DNA of 64,000 nt from Amylostereum areolatum (lineage: Eukaryota; Basidiomycota; Agaricomycetes; Russulales; Stereaceae): NCBI GenBank assembly GCA_012932865.1, contig SAXG01000002.1:372001-436000 (forward strand), given 5' to 3'. Below, piece after piece: positions 21,791 through 33,600 of the stretch. Made by a program: the position numbers and the translations under genes. Positions within the stretch are counted from its first letter, which is position 1. Each line of letters begins with the position of its first letter. The notes beneath the pieces were generated by a model. It was not told the DNA's origin and made no database searches. It saw nothing but the letters and a program-made list of their open reading frames with translations.

Positions 21791-23902
21791 ATGTTCCGAC
21801 CGCTGTTCTCAAGGTACCAGGCCATGAAGAGAGCGACACTCAGCAACACTTCCAACAAGGAGAATGGTCCTCTCCGAACTACCAAACCCCGGCGCATCCC
21901 GCTGGCGGACATCACCAACGACTCTGACTTCCTTCGACGAGAACTACAAAACGAACTCACTCCACCATCCGCCGTGACAAGCAACACCGCCCGCCATGCC
22001 CGCACTGCTCAGAACTCAGGAAGCAGAACACCATCCTTCCAGAACGCCACTGGATCCACGGCTCTCTCGTCGAATACCAACTGCGTTGTGGGCGCACGTT
22101 CCAAGATTACCGACGTCATCGACGAAGTTTCAATTTCAGCTGACGAGGCTTCTCTCGAGAAGGAGCCTCTTCTTTCCCCGGTCAACTTCCAAACGACCTC
22201 TCGTCCCAACTTCCGTCCGTCATTGCATCAAATCCTTTCAGACCCGTGCATCGAGACTCCGGGCTCTTCATCAGCGTCTGTGAGCCCGAGGGAGGGAAAT
22301 GCTATGGCGCCGAGAGGTACACCCGGTGGCACGTCCCTACCAGTGGAACCTCAGCCGAAGGACCGCTCAAGTGGACACGCAGACCGGCAGCCATGGTCAG
22401 CGCTGCAGGTTCCGCCTAAAACACACAAGACATCACTCGGTCAAGTCATCATTTTACCCTCCCATTCTACGCTGGTCGATTATCGTGAAGGTGAACGCAG
22501 GAAGGGGAGAAAGGGCGACGAAATCATGCTCGTAAGTCCTGATGGAAGAAAGGTGTGTCCCGATTTCCTACTCATTGCGCTTGCTAACTGGGAGCACCCT
22601 GATGTGTAGGTTCAAATTTTTAGCGCTCCTCACCTCAGTACGCCTTGTTGCCTCGCAGAACCCAACGCAACGTACGCCTTGAACGACCTTCCGACGAAAC
22701 ATTACAAGCTATACGAACAAGCACGAAAAGCAATAGAACGCATCAAGAAGAAGATCCCCAAAGTACGTTAGGCACTCTCCCCCTTTTAACAATACCGACT
22801 TATCATACATCAGTTGGTTTTGTATGAAACGGACTCGACCTGCACCCTTATGTCGAATGACCCTCTCGCCGACCTTCAAGTAACCCTCGACTCTCACTCG
22901 CCATCGTCTTCAAGCTCTAATCCGTCCAAGGACGCTGGCTCGTCTCGTACCAACACCCTTCGCTTGTGTCTCTCCCGCAAGCTACACACTATCGAAATTT
23001 CGTCGTCGGTCTCTTCGTCTTCCAACTCAGATGTTGGGGAGTGGAACAAGAAAGTCATGTTCTGGGCTGGTCGTGGCTCGGCCATCGACAGGGACGACTA
23101 TGCTCTGTTGTCGGCTCGTGAAAAGGAGGGAATGAAGATCCTTTTCAACTTTCTTCCCATCGTCGACGCCGTCGAATCATCAAGTTCAGAGACACCTCCA
23201 CCCCTGTCCCGAGGCCTTGGTTCTGACTATAAGACGACGTTGAAGCACCTCAAGGCAGCTGACCGTCCTTCCCCGGACGTTGTCCTAGACCAAACTATCA
23301 AGAAGCTCAGTACGCTTGCACTTTCCGACCGGCCACCTATTCCTGTCGCCTTCTCCACGCACTCAAGCATTGCCGAACCCTCATCTTCGAGGTCTTTTTC
23401 TGCCCTCAATATCGTTCCCCGACCCCGACTATCCCCTATGTTCCCTCCCATGTCCAAGGCTCCCAATGACACCACGCGCAAGGCAAGTAGCACCGTTGTC
23501 GATCCCATGCCAGACTCGTACTCGCAAAGTGCTGCGACAATGCATGCGTGGTTCTCCAAGTCCAAGTCTGGCTTCTCCAATGCGCCTGCAGGCTCGATGG
23601 ACATGCGATTCATACCGACGGTCGGATGGTGTATCCGGTACGGCACGGAGGTATACCGAATTATGTTTTTCGATGGTGCGGCGCTGGAGGTCGATGTACG
23701 TGACGAACGCGTCGAGTTCGTCAATGTGAATGGACAAGTTGAAAGGTACGTATTTCTCTTACGATCTGCTATCTTTGAACCGGCAATGACAGTCTGTGCC
23801 GATAGATCCACGGTGCGCGACTGTCATGCCCACCGCTCAGTTGGCGAACGCATGAAAGTTTTCGAAGACTTCGTGTCCATGTTTGACGACTCGGAACGTT
23901 GA
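21791..23902 (+). CDS. Polo-box protein (PLK4/SAK-type) lacking a kinase domain
   Basis: Exons 21791-22552, 22610-22762, 22814-23745 and 23806-23902 give 647 residues (a second start at 21824 is possible). Residues 1-210 are disordered (NKENGPLRTTKPRR) and include RPNFRPSLHQILSDP, which looks like the final helix of a protein kinase domain. Residues about 217-345 (VIILPSHSTLVDYREGE, KVQIFSAPHLSTPCCLAEP, LYETDSTCTLMSNDPL) resemble the cryptic polo boxes of PLK4. Residues about 573-645 form a C-terminal polo box (GWCIRYGTEVYRIMFFDG, then VGERMKVFEDFVSMF). Polo boxes bind partners at centrosomes or spindle poles. No kinase catalytic motif is present upstream. Family call is from recognition of the boxes, not a search. 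Confidence 0.65.
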
Positions 23903-24098
23903 CGAGCTGAGGCAGATGTGCACGCATTTTTCTCATACGTTATTTGTATCACTATAATCTTTCTTGGGTAACTGTACGTGTTGTCTTTCGAGGGGATGTA
24001 GCTTAACATGGAATAAACACGATAACATTTAAGTAACAGAGATGGGTTGCGCATGAGTTCAAGGAATATGTATGGATATTGAGCGAGAAGCAAGTCCC

Positions 24099-25844
24099 TC
24101 ATGCCAGCGTCTCCTTCAGCTGTAAGCCATGTTTCCCAGATGTCGCCCCCGATTGCACCTGGTCGACAGTGTATCTGATCGTCTGCGCCGCGCTCCATTG
24201 TGGGTGATACCTGTTAGGACACGAAAGGGATCAGAAATTGAGTGGATTGAGAGGGTAGAGAACCCACCCAAGCATCACTTGGGCCCGAGAATCGTCAATG
24301 ACGGCGTCGCGCATGAACTCAAGGGTGGCAGGCTGGAGGTACACCAATTCGCCCATCCATCGCGGCGTTACTCGAGGTCGAGAGCCAACAAGGAAGAAGA
24401 AGGGCAAGAGAAAGTGATAACGAAGGAAAAGAAATGCCTCGACGATATGAGCAAGAAAGAAGATGAGTAGCGGGTGCACTTCTTTGAAATCGAGTGGCCG
24501 GTTAGAGTAGTGCTACGATACCAGGATCAGACATTGTACGGCCAGTTATAAGGGAGAATGATTACTTTCACTGCGTTTCTCGAGTCCTCCATCGTCCATG
24601 CGGGACCTTTGCCTGTGATTAGATAGGCTTGCCCACCAACTTCATCAGGATTACGCTGAAGAGCATCCTCCAAATTAAGGTGGGCTGCAGCGACGTCCCA
24701 CACGCATACATTGGTATGACTCCATAGCTTGTCAAAGATCGGGACTCGAGGCATGGTCAAGGTGCCAGTTAGGAAGCGGTCGTTCGGTCCCGTTATGGTC
24801 CTATGAATGACTTCGCATTGGCCACCGTCCCATCACAAGTGGTGGATGAAAGTACACACTGGCCAGGCCGCAAAGAGGCGGTACGCAGTCGACTACCATG
24901 CGCGTCCATCACCAGCCTCTCCGCAAGCGATTTGGAACGGGTGTAACAACTTGAACTGCCTTGCGCATCGTTGAGCAAAGGATCATTGTCGCTGATGACG
25001 GTTGTATTCCATGGCCATTCCTCGTAGTCCTTCCCGAGTTGCATGAATCGTGGACGGGGCAGTGCGATGTCTGCCGTTGACGTATAAATCAAGAGCGTCT
25101 CCTGCGAAAGAGACTTGGTCGCTTCCAATATGTTCGCAGTGCCTGTCACGTTGACTTCGGATGACGACCATGCATATGCAGTGCGTTCCCAAAAGCGAAT
25201 AACTGCTGCTGCGTGAATGACGACTGAGGGCGGCACCCCGGTGGACGGAAACGGTGCCAGAAGACCCTCCCGAACGGAGTGGAGGACGGTCATGTCCATG
25301 TGGAGGTACTTTACAGACGGATTATCCGCGAATTCTTGAGGTGGGGGTACCATGTCAAGTATCCTGATATTTCTCTCGCCTCGCATGAGCAGAAGGCGCA
25401 CAATGTATCTAGGGACAGTAAAGTTTTCGATCATGAGATTCATATTCGTGTGTGCGGATAGTAGTGGTATACGTACGCTCCAACGAAGCCGGACCCTCCG
25501 ATGATGGCATAGCCCTTTTGTGTAGGTTCACGGGGAATAGTCTTCATCATGTCAATATGATCATAGGAGACCTCGTCGAGTTGGGCATTGCTGAGCAGTT
25601 CAGGTTGAGGCCTTGCGGGGTGGGGACCTCTGAGTCGGTTCGTTATGTCGATAAGCTGGCTAAGGATCAATCCTGCAGGGGAGACGGAGAAACCCACGAG
25701 GCCGGACCAAACTAGTGGTCGAAGAGGGGCAGGTAGGCGGGAGCCATACCGGACTAAAGAAGTGACATCCATCGACTGTGTTGGACGCAGAGCTGCACAC
25801 GCCCGGTGGCCTGCAGATGGTTCTTGGTGAGAAGCGGACGTCAT
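24099..25844 (-). CDS. 3-beta-hydroxysteroid dehydrogenase/isomerase family protein (ERG26-like, membrane-anchored)
   Basis: Starts MTSASHQEPS at 25844, followed by a hydrophobic segment (LVWSGLVGFSVSPAG) before the Rossmann fold. The NAD-binding Gly-rich loop is IIGGSGFVGAY, then a beta-strand RNIRILDM. VVIHAAAVIRFW, the active-site YTRSK (YxxxK) and LRPGQ follow, with VCVWDVAAAHL in the next exon. The C-terminus has more hydrophobic helices (LLIFFLAHIVEAFLFL) and ends YHPQWSAAQTIRYTVDQV, with a stop at 24099-24101. The family includes sterol-4-alpha-carboxylate 3-dehydrogenase of ergosterol synthesis at the ER. The true substrate is unknown, and the next gene is the better ERG26 candidate. 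The two lie in the same direction, separated by a retroposed insert. Confidence 0.82.
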
Positions 25845-25870
25845 TTCGCGGCTACGTCGCAAGTAGGCAG

Positions 25871-26963
25871 TGCGATCACGTGCCAGGGCTCTCTTGACCT
25901 CTAACCACCACCATCACTTGGGATTGGGGACCTCAAGTGGGTGCGTGGGAGGCCTGGGGAGGCGAGAACCTGGCTTGCCAGCACCGCGGGCGGAAGTCCA
26001 TTTTTTCGGAGTCGAAATGCATTCGAAACGGGCGACGAAAGTACAAATACCAATCGTGTTTTTACCTGGACAAAACACATTCCAAACGTGTACTTTCAGG
26101 CACATGTTCCTGCCTCGTGTACCCTTCCAAAACTAGAAATTTCCGCCATGAGCAGTTATTAGTTTGAAATAAAACCTTTTAGGACCATATTCTTCCCACA
26201 TTAAGCAGTTTGAAACTGGTTCCCCAAGGAGAATCAGTTTCAATTAGAAAAAGATCCTCCAAAAATTGCCCTAAAGCTTCTAATTTCAGATCAATCACTG
26301 CTCGTGGCGGAAATTTCTAGTTTTGGAAGGGTACACGAGGCAGGAACATGTGCCTGAAAGTACACGTTTGGAATGTGTTTTGTCCAGGTAAAAACACGAT
26401 TGGTATTTGTACTTTCGTCGCCCGTTTCGAATGCATTTCGACTCCGAAAAAATGGACTTCCGCCCGCGGTGCAGGCTCGTCAAAGTCGGCAGCCCTCCGC
26501 CGCAAGCCAGCGACGTATGCGGAACGTCGTTGGTACCCGCAGAACCGAGGCCGTCGACGTGGACGACGGCCCACCCCTCCTACCCACCCCGGTTTCCCCC
26601 GCTGAGTTCTTGAGGCCCAGCAATGTCTGGCTCCCTCTCCTCTATGCGCCAGCGCTGCGAGGCGGCAGTGTGCCTGCAGCTGTCGTCGACGCCCGCTGGT
26701 ATGGGGTCCGGTTCTTCATGGGGCTTTGCCCCCCTTCACCGCGCGGCCCCCGCGTGCGGTTCTCCCAACGCGCCGTCTCTTGCCACTCGAGTTCGACGCA
26801 TCCCTTCCTTTCAACGACCCTTCCATCCTTCTGTCCGACTCTGTTCTACCATACTTTCCGTTCACCTGTACCCTTCGGGGAGCCGCATTTAGTCTTAGGT
26901 ACTTGACGCGGGATATAAATGTATTCAAAAAAAAAATCAAAAAAAAAATGCGATCACGTGCCA
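25871..26963 (+). mobile_element. Poly(A)-tailed retroposed insertion with 15 bp target-site duplication
   Basis: The 15-mer TGCGATCACGTGCCA occurs at 25871-25885 and again at 26949-26963. The right copy is directly preceded by a 22-base A tract (one TC interruption) at 26927-26948. Direct repeats plus a 3' poly(A) are the hallmark of LINE-mediated target-primed insertion. The inserted DNA (25886-26948) is 1063 bp, of which 490 bp is a nested fold-back element. The remaining 550 bp is GC-rich, with a coding look on the plus strand at 26470-26760 but no protein I recognise. It may be a truncated non-LTR element, a SINE-like element or a processed transcript. It sits in the upstream region of the 3-beta-HSD gene starting at 25844. 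Confidence 0.8.
25982..26471. mobile_element. Fold-back DNA element, 490 bp, with 167 bp perfect terminal inverted repeats
   Basis: The arms 25982-26148 and 26305-26471 are exact reverse complements as read. They begin CACCGCGGGCGGAAGTCC and surround a 156 bp A/T-rich centre. The trinucleotide CAG flanks both ends (25979-25981, 26472-26474), fitting a 3 bp target duplication. The long frames on both strands are mirror images of one another and are not a gene. There is no transposase, so the element is non-autonomous. A CAC terminus with a 3 bp duplication would suit the CACTA/CMC or PIF-Harbinger groups; I cannot decide. It inserted inside the retroposed DNA and is therefore younger. Confidence 0.85.
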
Positions 26964-27150
26964 CTGGCAGTTGGTGCCACACTCGGACACTCTTACAGTC
27001 AAGTACCAAGTAGCGACGTCTTACACAGTTACACGAGCATCAGGCATTCATTACAAGCATAGATCCACCCCGACAGTGATACGCTACATAGAGTACGGGT
27101 ATAATCCAACAGTGCATCGCCATCCCACCCTCGATTCCGCTGTAGGTCGA

Positions 27151-28574
27151 TCATTTTTGCGAGTTCAGCCACTTAAGCATCGGTTAGTAAGTGGTCCAGC
27201 AACGAATACCCGATACAATACACACCTCAAAAGTTCTCTTAAGACCGTCTTCCACGCCAACTTGAGGTTCGTACCCCAGGGCGCGGCGGGCCTTCTCGAT
27301 GTTGTGCCATCGGTCAACACATGAGAATGTCACCCGGAAACGCGTGAACGCCGGCTCCTTCCCCGTCAACCACCCCCAGCACTCCAACAGTGTTGCGAAA
27401 AAGAGTCCAACTTGCATGGGGAGGACGAAATTGCTGCGAGAAGGGTAGTGCTCTGGGTCTGCCGTACGCCAAACTGCTCGCACAAAATCCCAGAAGTACA
27501 CGGGCTCGCCATTGGTGATGAAGAACGTCTGCCCAGCGACGTCGAGCACGTTGCCTTCTGCACGTTCGATTGCCGCGTCTGAGAAGGGATCAAAGCGCGA
27601 CCGGATGACTGGACGATCGGCTTCAGGCGGGCCATTGAATGCGGCGACGAGGGCGTCCCCATTCACGGGGTACTCGACGTAAGGTCCGAGGGGGCGCGCG
27701 CGAGATGTGGGAATACGGCGATGACCGGTCGTGATATTGATGGAGGGAAGAGCAACGGAAAGTTGTTCTTTCGCCTTCTCCACGTCCTTTTCGGTTGGCG
27801 GGGCGAGCTTGTCGGCGGCAAGGACGTGCGCATATGCAACGTTACCGACGTAAGTCCAGTCGAAGATGTTCGTGTTGTCCCCAATCTGGAAATGTGACTG
27901 TCCCTTTTTGAGGACCTCCAACATGCCAACAATGGCTTGACGATCACCGGGTCTGCGGGGATCGTATGTCAAGTAATGAACGTCAAGGTAGAGCAGATGC
28001 CACGTACCCAAAAATGCCTGCTGGTCTCAATGCAACAGTCAAGAGACCATCTTTTCCGTTTGCCGCAAGTACAAGCTCCTCAGCCTTGAGTTTGGACTCG
28101 TTATAAGCGTCCAAAGCCTTCTCGGGGGCAGGAACACGTTCGTCGATGTCGATAAGGCCTGTGCCGTTGAATACCACACCCGCAGAGCTGGTGTAAACAA
28201 GTTTATGAATGTCGTTGGCTATTGCGGCCTTGATGACGGCTTTGGTACCCTCCACGTTGACTCTCCAGTAAAGCGCGGGATCTTCGACACCGTGAGGGGG
28301 TGAGGCCGTATGTATGATGCAAGTAGCACCACTCTATACAGCCCTTAAGAACAAGCAGTTGGAAATGCGAACGGAAAAGACGCACCTTTTTCAAAGCTTG
28401 AGAGACCTGAGCCTCGTCACTGATGTCTCCGGAGTAGAAAGGGACATCGTCATACTTCTGTACAATGTCGAAGACAGCAACAGAGTCCCCTCGCTTGAGC
28501 AAGGCCTCCACAATATGACGACCAAGGAAGCCGCAACCACCGATAACAAAGTAGAGCTCTTTCGTAGGGGCCAT
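27151..28574 (-). CDS. ERG26: Sterol-4-alpha-carboxylate 3-dehydrogenase, decarboxylating (ERG26-like)
   Basis: Starts MAPTKELYFVIGG at 28574 (upstream codons are not ATG). The NAD-binding loop is IGGCGFLGRHIVEALL, then VAVFDIVQKYDD. After an intron come KLVYTSSAGVVFNG, the catalytic YNESKLKAEELV (YxxxK) and ALRPAGIFG, then NIFDWTYVGNVAYAHVLAA, FFITNGEPVYFWDF and SCVDRWHNIEKARRALGYE. A last short exon gives WLNSQK and a stop at 27151-27153. This order matches ERG26, which removes the C4 carboxyl group of sterol intermediates at the ER in ergosterol synthesis with ERG25 and ERG27. It is divergent from the borealin gene (about 450 bp, CACGTG box at 28884) and a paralog of the gene at 24099-25844. 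Confidence 0.86.
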
Positions 28575-29024
28575 GGGTGGTGTGGTGGGAAGGGGAGGGA
28601 GTGCGGGGTGGATGGTGGGGGACAAGCCAATCGTACGATGCTTTATGAGGTTATTTTTACTGTAATCGTACCTTTTTTGGGTGGAAATCTCCTACCAATT
28701 TGGGACTTTAGGCGTCTATCAGCCTCACATTGTCGGCCTCTGCCATCTCTAAAATGCAAGACGGAGAATGATCATAGTACTGGGGGAACGCTATGGCAGC
28801 GAGCCTTCATATCGCTCGTCTGAGTGTCGTCACGGTATCGGTGCAGTGAGAGACGCGTCGGGCGCGTGTATCATTAACACGGACACGTGATCCAGCGGCG
28901 CTCAGCAAGGCGCTTCCGATTCGTTGAATCGTTGGCCGCTGCTCTCGACGACTTCAATCTCTTCTCCCATTCTTCATGCCCCCTGATCATTTTTATCCGG
29001 CCGTTCAAATTCCCTCCTGAAACC
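28575..29024. other. Divergent promoter region, 450 bp (ERG26-like / borealin)
   Basis: Shared upstream DNA of two divergent genes. It contains a CACGTG box (28884-28889) about 140 bp from the borealin start. No further gene was supported; the open frame from 28874 on the minus strand is antisense to the borealin leader. Confidence 0.5.
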
Positions 29025-30419
29025 ATGCAGTCAATACAGTCAAAGCGGCGATTTTCCGCGGAAGAGAAAGAGCAATTGCTCGCCAACCTCGACATCGAAG
29101 GTCCACAGAAAACGAGTTGTGCTGGTAATTCATGCTGACTCCTTCCTCTTAGTGTCTCATCGTACGCGGCAGCTGGAGTCGTGGCTGGCAGACACCCTCG
29201 CTGGCTTTCGCATACGCCACGAGCGTCAGATAGCGTACATTCCACACCTTGTCCGCAGCGTCACCATGGCCGAGTTCGGTGACAGGTATAACGGCGATAT
29301 TCAGGCGTGTTTAAGAGCCATGCAAAGGGAGAAGCTTGGCGTGGACACGGTACCCATTGATAGGACGGCGATGAAGCGGAAATGGGTTGCCTCGCAGGAT
29401 GGGGACACTGAGGGGCGTGGCGAAGGATCAAGTAAAACTGGAGCCCATGAAGGCAACCCAGCCCGAGCGACGAAAGCCGGTGCGTATCCTGTGGCTGAAT
29501 CAATGCCCCGGCTCTGATGACGTCTGTCTAGCTCGCATGGCGCCCGTGAGTCCCCAGAAGAAACCGCCATTTTCAGCTGGTCCTGGTCCTTCGCGTCCTC
29601 GTCTTAACTCTACAAATACCGCCAGTACAGTAAGCGTTCTCACCATTTAATCCTGTCAAGATCTGAATCAATCTGCTATAGACGAAGGGTCTACGGCGTG
29701 CACCATCACCGAGCCCTCACAAACCCACCCGCCAACCCACAGTTCCCCAACCCCGTCAGCCGTCCCGCCCCACATCCCCTTCCAAAATTGCAACCGCAAG
29801 CTCTTCCAATAATCCTGCCCGACCACGACCACCCTCTAGTGCTACGTTTAATCCAGCGCTGCCGAAGACACCTGCATACCCACCACGCTGGCCACGCAAG
29901 CATGAAAGCATGCTCAGCATCAATGGATCGCCTTTAGCCAACCCATACGAGCTGGGTTTGGACTGGCTTGCTGGAACAGACTCTCCATCGGGGACTGCCA
30001 CAGAGGATGAGCGGGATCAGGCCACCGCGCTGAAACCCATCAGCAGATCGAATAGCATCGTCATCCGTCGCGATCCCTCATTCGCATCCTCCACCACATC
30101 ATCCATGCACAGCGGCCCACACTCACGTAGCAATTCGCAAAGCCAAACGCACACAAATTCACATGCGACGCATTCGCGCTCCAATTCACAGGCGGGACGT
30201 CCCATGTCGCAACTCGGAAGCTCCTCTTCAGGTCATTTCTCAGCGCGTGTGGCGGTGCCGACGAAGGATGGACATATGCTGGAATTCGACCCGCTGCTAA
30301 CGTCGCCAATGGCGTTGGATAAGCTGGAGGGCATCACAGAGAGTGCGAAGAAGCAGGCGAAGGAGGATATGTCCAAGCTTTTGCAGGCGGCGGTGTCCAA
30401 GTGGAGTCTAGAAGGCTAA
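29025..30419 (+). CDS. NBL1: Borealin/Nbl1-type chromosomal passenger complex subunit
   Basis: Starts MQSIQSKRRFSAEEKEQL. A 53 bp intron with a weak donor joins LLANLDIE to VSHRTRQLESWLADTL, then RIRHERQIAYIPHLVR and TMAEFGDRYNGDIQACLR. This is the N-terminal helical domain that binds survivin and INCENP and places Aurora B on centromeres and the spindle midzone. The remaining 300 residues, over two further introns, are Ser/Pro/Asn-rich and disordered, with a Ser/His-rich stretch (SRSNSQSQTHTNSHATHS). A predicted C-terminal helix (LDKLEGITESAKKQAKEDM) closes the protein at 30419. Budding-yeast Nbl1 is much shorter; a long tail as in animal borealin is normal in basidiomycetes. Confidence 0.82.
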
Positions 30420-30622
30420 CGCGCTAACTTCCGAAGGCGCCCACCGTGCTTTGTTTCTCGCTCTATTTACCTTTCGCAACTTTTGTTCAACATCCGCGAT
30501 TTCCAAGCATATACTTATATTCCTCTCACACGAACACATCCGGACTTGCATGTCGATGTTACAGTACATCGTGTATCATAAATACAGGCAGCTCCAAGCT
30601 CTATAGATCGATCTCAACTGGC

Positions 30623-33600
30623 TTAAGCTAGAGCTTCCACGGAGGCCGCCCGGCGTACTCTGCTATCCCGATTGCGGACTTTGACAATGGGCTTTTCAAG
30701 GCGTAGGCTGCCATCATGTGTGAGCGATCAGTCTGTTATCGTATTAGGAGGAACTCACTGCGAAGCTTGTTCTTGAAGCTCGAACAAGATCTTGACGGGT
30801 ATGGCACCTATGGCAAAGCTCGTGCCCCGGGATAACGAAAAATTCCCGCTAGTCACATAACCGATGATTTTGTGCTCAGAATAGTTCTGTAGCGTGATGA
30901 GTTAAAACGGTGACTGGAGGCTTTGAAAACGAACATCTGCATCATCATCTTCATCTTCATCCTCACTACCCTCCGCTATCGTGCGGCTCCTTGGCCTAGC
31001 AACATGACATTCCGTGACCTCGGCATTATTGAGCGCGTAGATGACGGCCTGATCTTCGGGCGCACCTCTCCCACAAAGTGTTACCTTGACACGAACCAAC
31101 GCTCCTTGAAGCAAGGCCTCGGGGTTCGAGTCCACGGGATCCATATCGCGTTTGAACCGTAGCTTGTTGACTTGGTCCCACAGCCCGGCCGCTGGGTTTA
31201 ACATTTTTGATGCCTCATCCAGCATATTTCGCACGTTGCAGCCGCGGAGTAGCCACGGCGTCCCATCCTTGACCTGCGGAGTAGAGACATCGCGTTGCGT
31301 GGGCACCAGGTCTTCCGGCAGTTCGCACCCTAAGACGACCTTCCAATCCGGCTTCCACGGGCTACGGGATCCCAGCTTGCCCCAGCTAGGTCGCTTCGCC
31401 GGTGGTTTTTTCTCCCAACGTTCCTTCTCTTGTTGCGCCTGGGCGTCCGCGAAGCTGTCATAAGCGGAAGTGACGGGGAAGTCGCGCGGGAAATAAGGCG
31501 CGCCGGCTTCGAACGACTGATGCTGTCTTTCGCGCTGGCCCCCAACTCGTGTCCCGGTGTAGACGAGCGAGCTGAGGAATGGCATCGACCAGCCCTTGGG
31601 GATGATGAGAGTCCATCCGTGTAGAGCAGAGTCATCATCACGAATTGAAGAGGACGTGTCGAGCGCTCCCGCGCCGGACACCGAGCGCTGAATCAAAAGA
31701 ATGGGCACAGTGTCATCCGCGCGTGTTGGCTTCAGGGCTGAGCCTGGTATGGCATTCTAGGGATATAATAAGGCGGACCATTCACAACAGTTCAAAACAG
31801 CGTAAGCACCTGTGATTTGCGTGTGTCTATGTCTTTCTTTTGGAATCTCGGCGATTTTAACTTATCGCGGACTTCTTCGTCCCAGATGTCGCTACTTGCT
31901 AGTGTTGGTGCTGGGAAACATGTCCATGGAGCCGTTATACTAGGGAGGCTTTCATGGTCGATACGTGGCTTTGTGTTCTTGGGAGGGAAACTGGGAAGGG
32001 ACAATGAGGACACTTGACATCGGAGGTCCCTGTAGATACATACTTCAAACGAGGATCCAGAGCTGTGAAGCCCGTGATCATGTTGCTAGGAACGGAACCA
32101 GGTGTCTGCACGTCCGACATGGCAGACCAGAACTGGTGAAAATCGCCGTGAACTTTGAGACCATCATCCAAACTGATAATGAATGGAGATACCTTCTTAA
32201 ACTCGGGTCGTTCGTCGGCAACAGGTGTCAAAGCCCCACATATCACCTGGCTCGATTTCGCGCCCATTATCTCAAAGACATTCACTGAGTCCCTGATGTC
32301 AGCGACTTCAACCTCGTATTTTCTCTCGGCGTGCTCTGGCAGTTTCTTGACCGCCTCCAACGCCATGGATGCGGAGAGGCGCAACGTTTTGAGGGCGCCA
32401 TCGAAGACAAGTGGGTGGCAGCGGACCCAGACAGTTCTCGTCGCAGTGTCTACTGCTTGAGTGTTTGGAGCAGTATCTATCCAGGTATCAGTAAGATGCA
32501 GTCAGTGCTAGACAAAAAAATACCTTCAGTGTTCTGTTTCCGCTTCCGCTTTCTATTCGAACCTTTGCTCGTGCCTGTTTGAGCATCTGGCTTCATGAGT
32601 TCTGCACCGGGGGGTTTGGAGGCCCGCCAAAACAGAGATACAGTGCCTATCATGCCTGAACGGATAGGCATTAGGACGATAGAGGGCAGTCTCACAAGCT
32701 CTAACACCAGTGGTGTACCTAGCGACATTGTATTAGCTTTGAAATTTACCAAATGATAACGGAGCAAGCGACCGTTTAGATCCAGGACCGGGGCCCTGCA
32801 GATCGGAACACTGTTCCAGTAAATGGCACAGGATAAAGTGGGGTCCTTTCAACTCGATGAGGCCATAATAAGACGCGTCGTGGAGGATTGATCCATGTAC
32901 AGATGCCCGATGGGATGGCCTGAAAGCCTTCTCTGTTGGTTGGACAGCCTTTTCACGGGTCAATGATGCAAAAACAAGGATGCAAAAAACCCACCAGTCT
33001 GTAGCCCCACATATTGTCCATTTTCATGCGTTTCGCGTGCCAAAGATGCGATTCTAGCCATTTCTTGTCCACTGCACACAGTCAGACTCGAGTCAGGCAT
33101 AAAAATTGACACAAACCCTGCCGGCGCTGGAATGAAACACTTCGTTGTTCTTTGTTAGCCTTCCCTCTTTTCGGAAGGGATCTTCCTAAGGCCTTACGCT
33201 TCATGGTGTCGATCTGTGTATGGGTTAGCCCTCGCGGTCACAATTCAAATCGCCTCAGTCTTACTTCTGCTCGAGATCTATTCCTTAATCGCAGTGGAAC
33301 ACGTCGGACATCGTGACTTGCAGCCCGCCGGCGCAGGTGACGAGGAAGCTCCTGCCACGCCCGGTGCGTAGAGCTTGATCTACAAAAGAGGCTCAGTAGA
33401 CGAGAGACGACGTTTGGAAAAGACCACACCCCGCATTCTTCATGGCTTCTTGCATAGCTCTGATTTCAAATGCTCGAGACTGAAGAATAATCTGGTACCA
33501 GACTCCCCCGGACGTAAGAACATAATCACATACCTCGACAAATTTCTCTACATCCAATGATCCAGGCAGTCCTTTCATACCTAGATTATGCGCCGTCTCA

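Noticed and set aside
25870..26613. Open frames with the same translation on both strands
   Set aside because: They are mirror images from the 167 bp inverted arms of a fold-back element, not two genes. No family motif.
31115..31140. GGTTCGAGTCC resembling a tRNA B box
   Set aside because: It lies in a conserved POP1 exon read on the other strand, with no A box or cloverleaf around it. No tRNA gene was found in the window.
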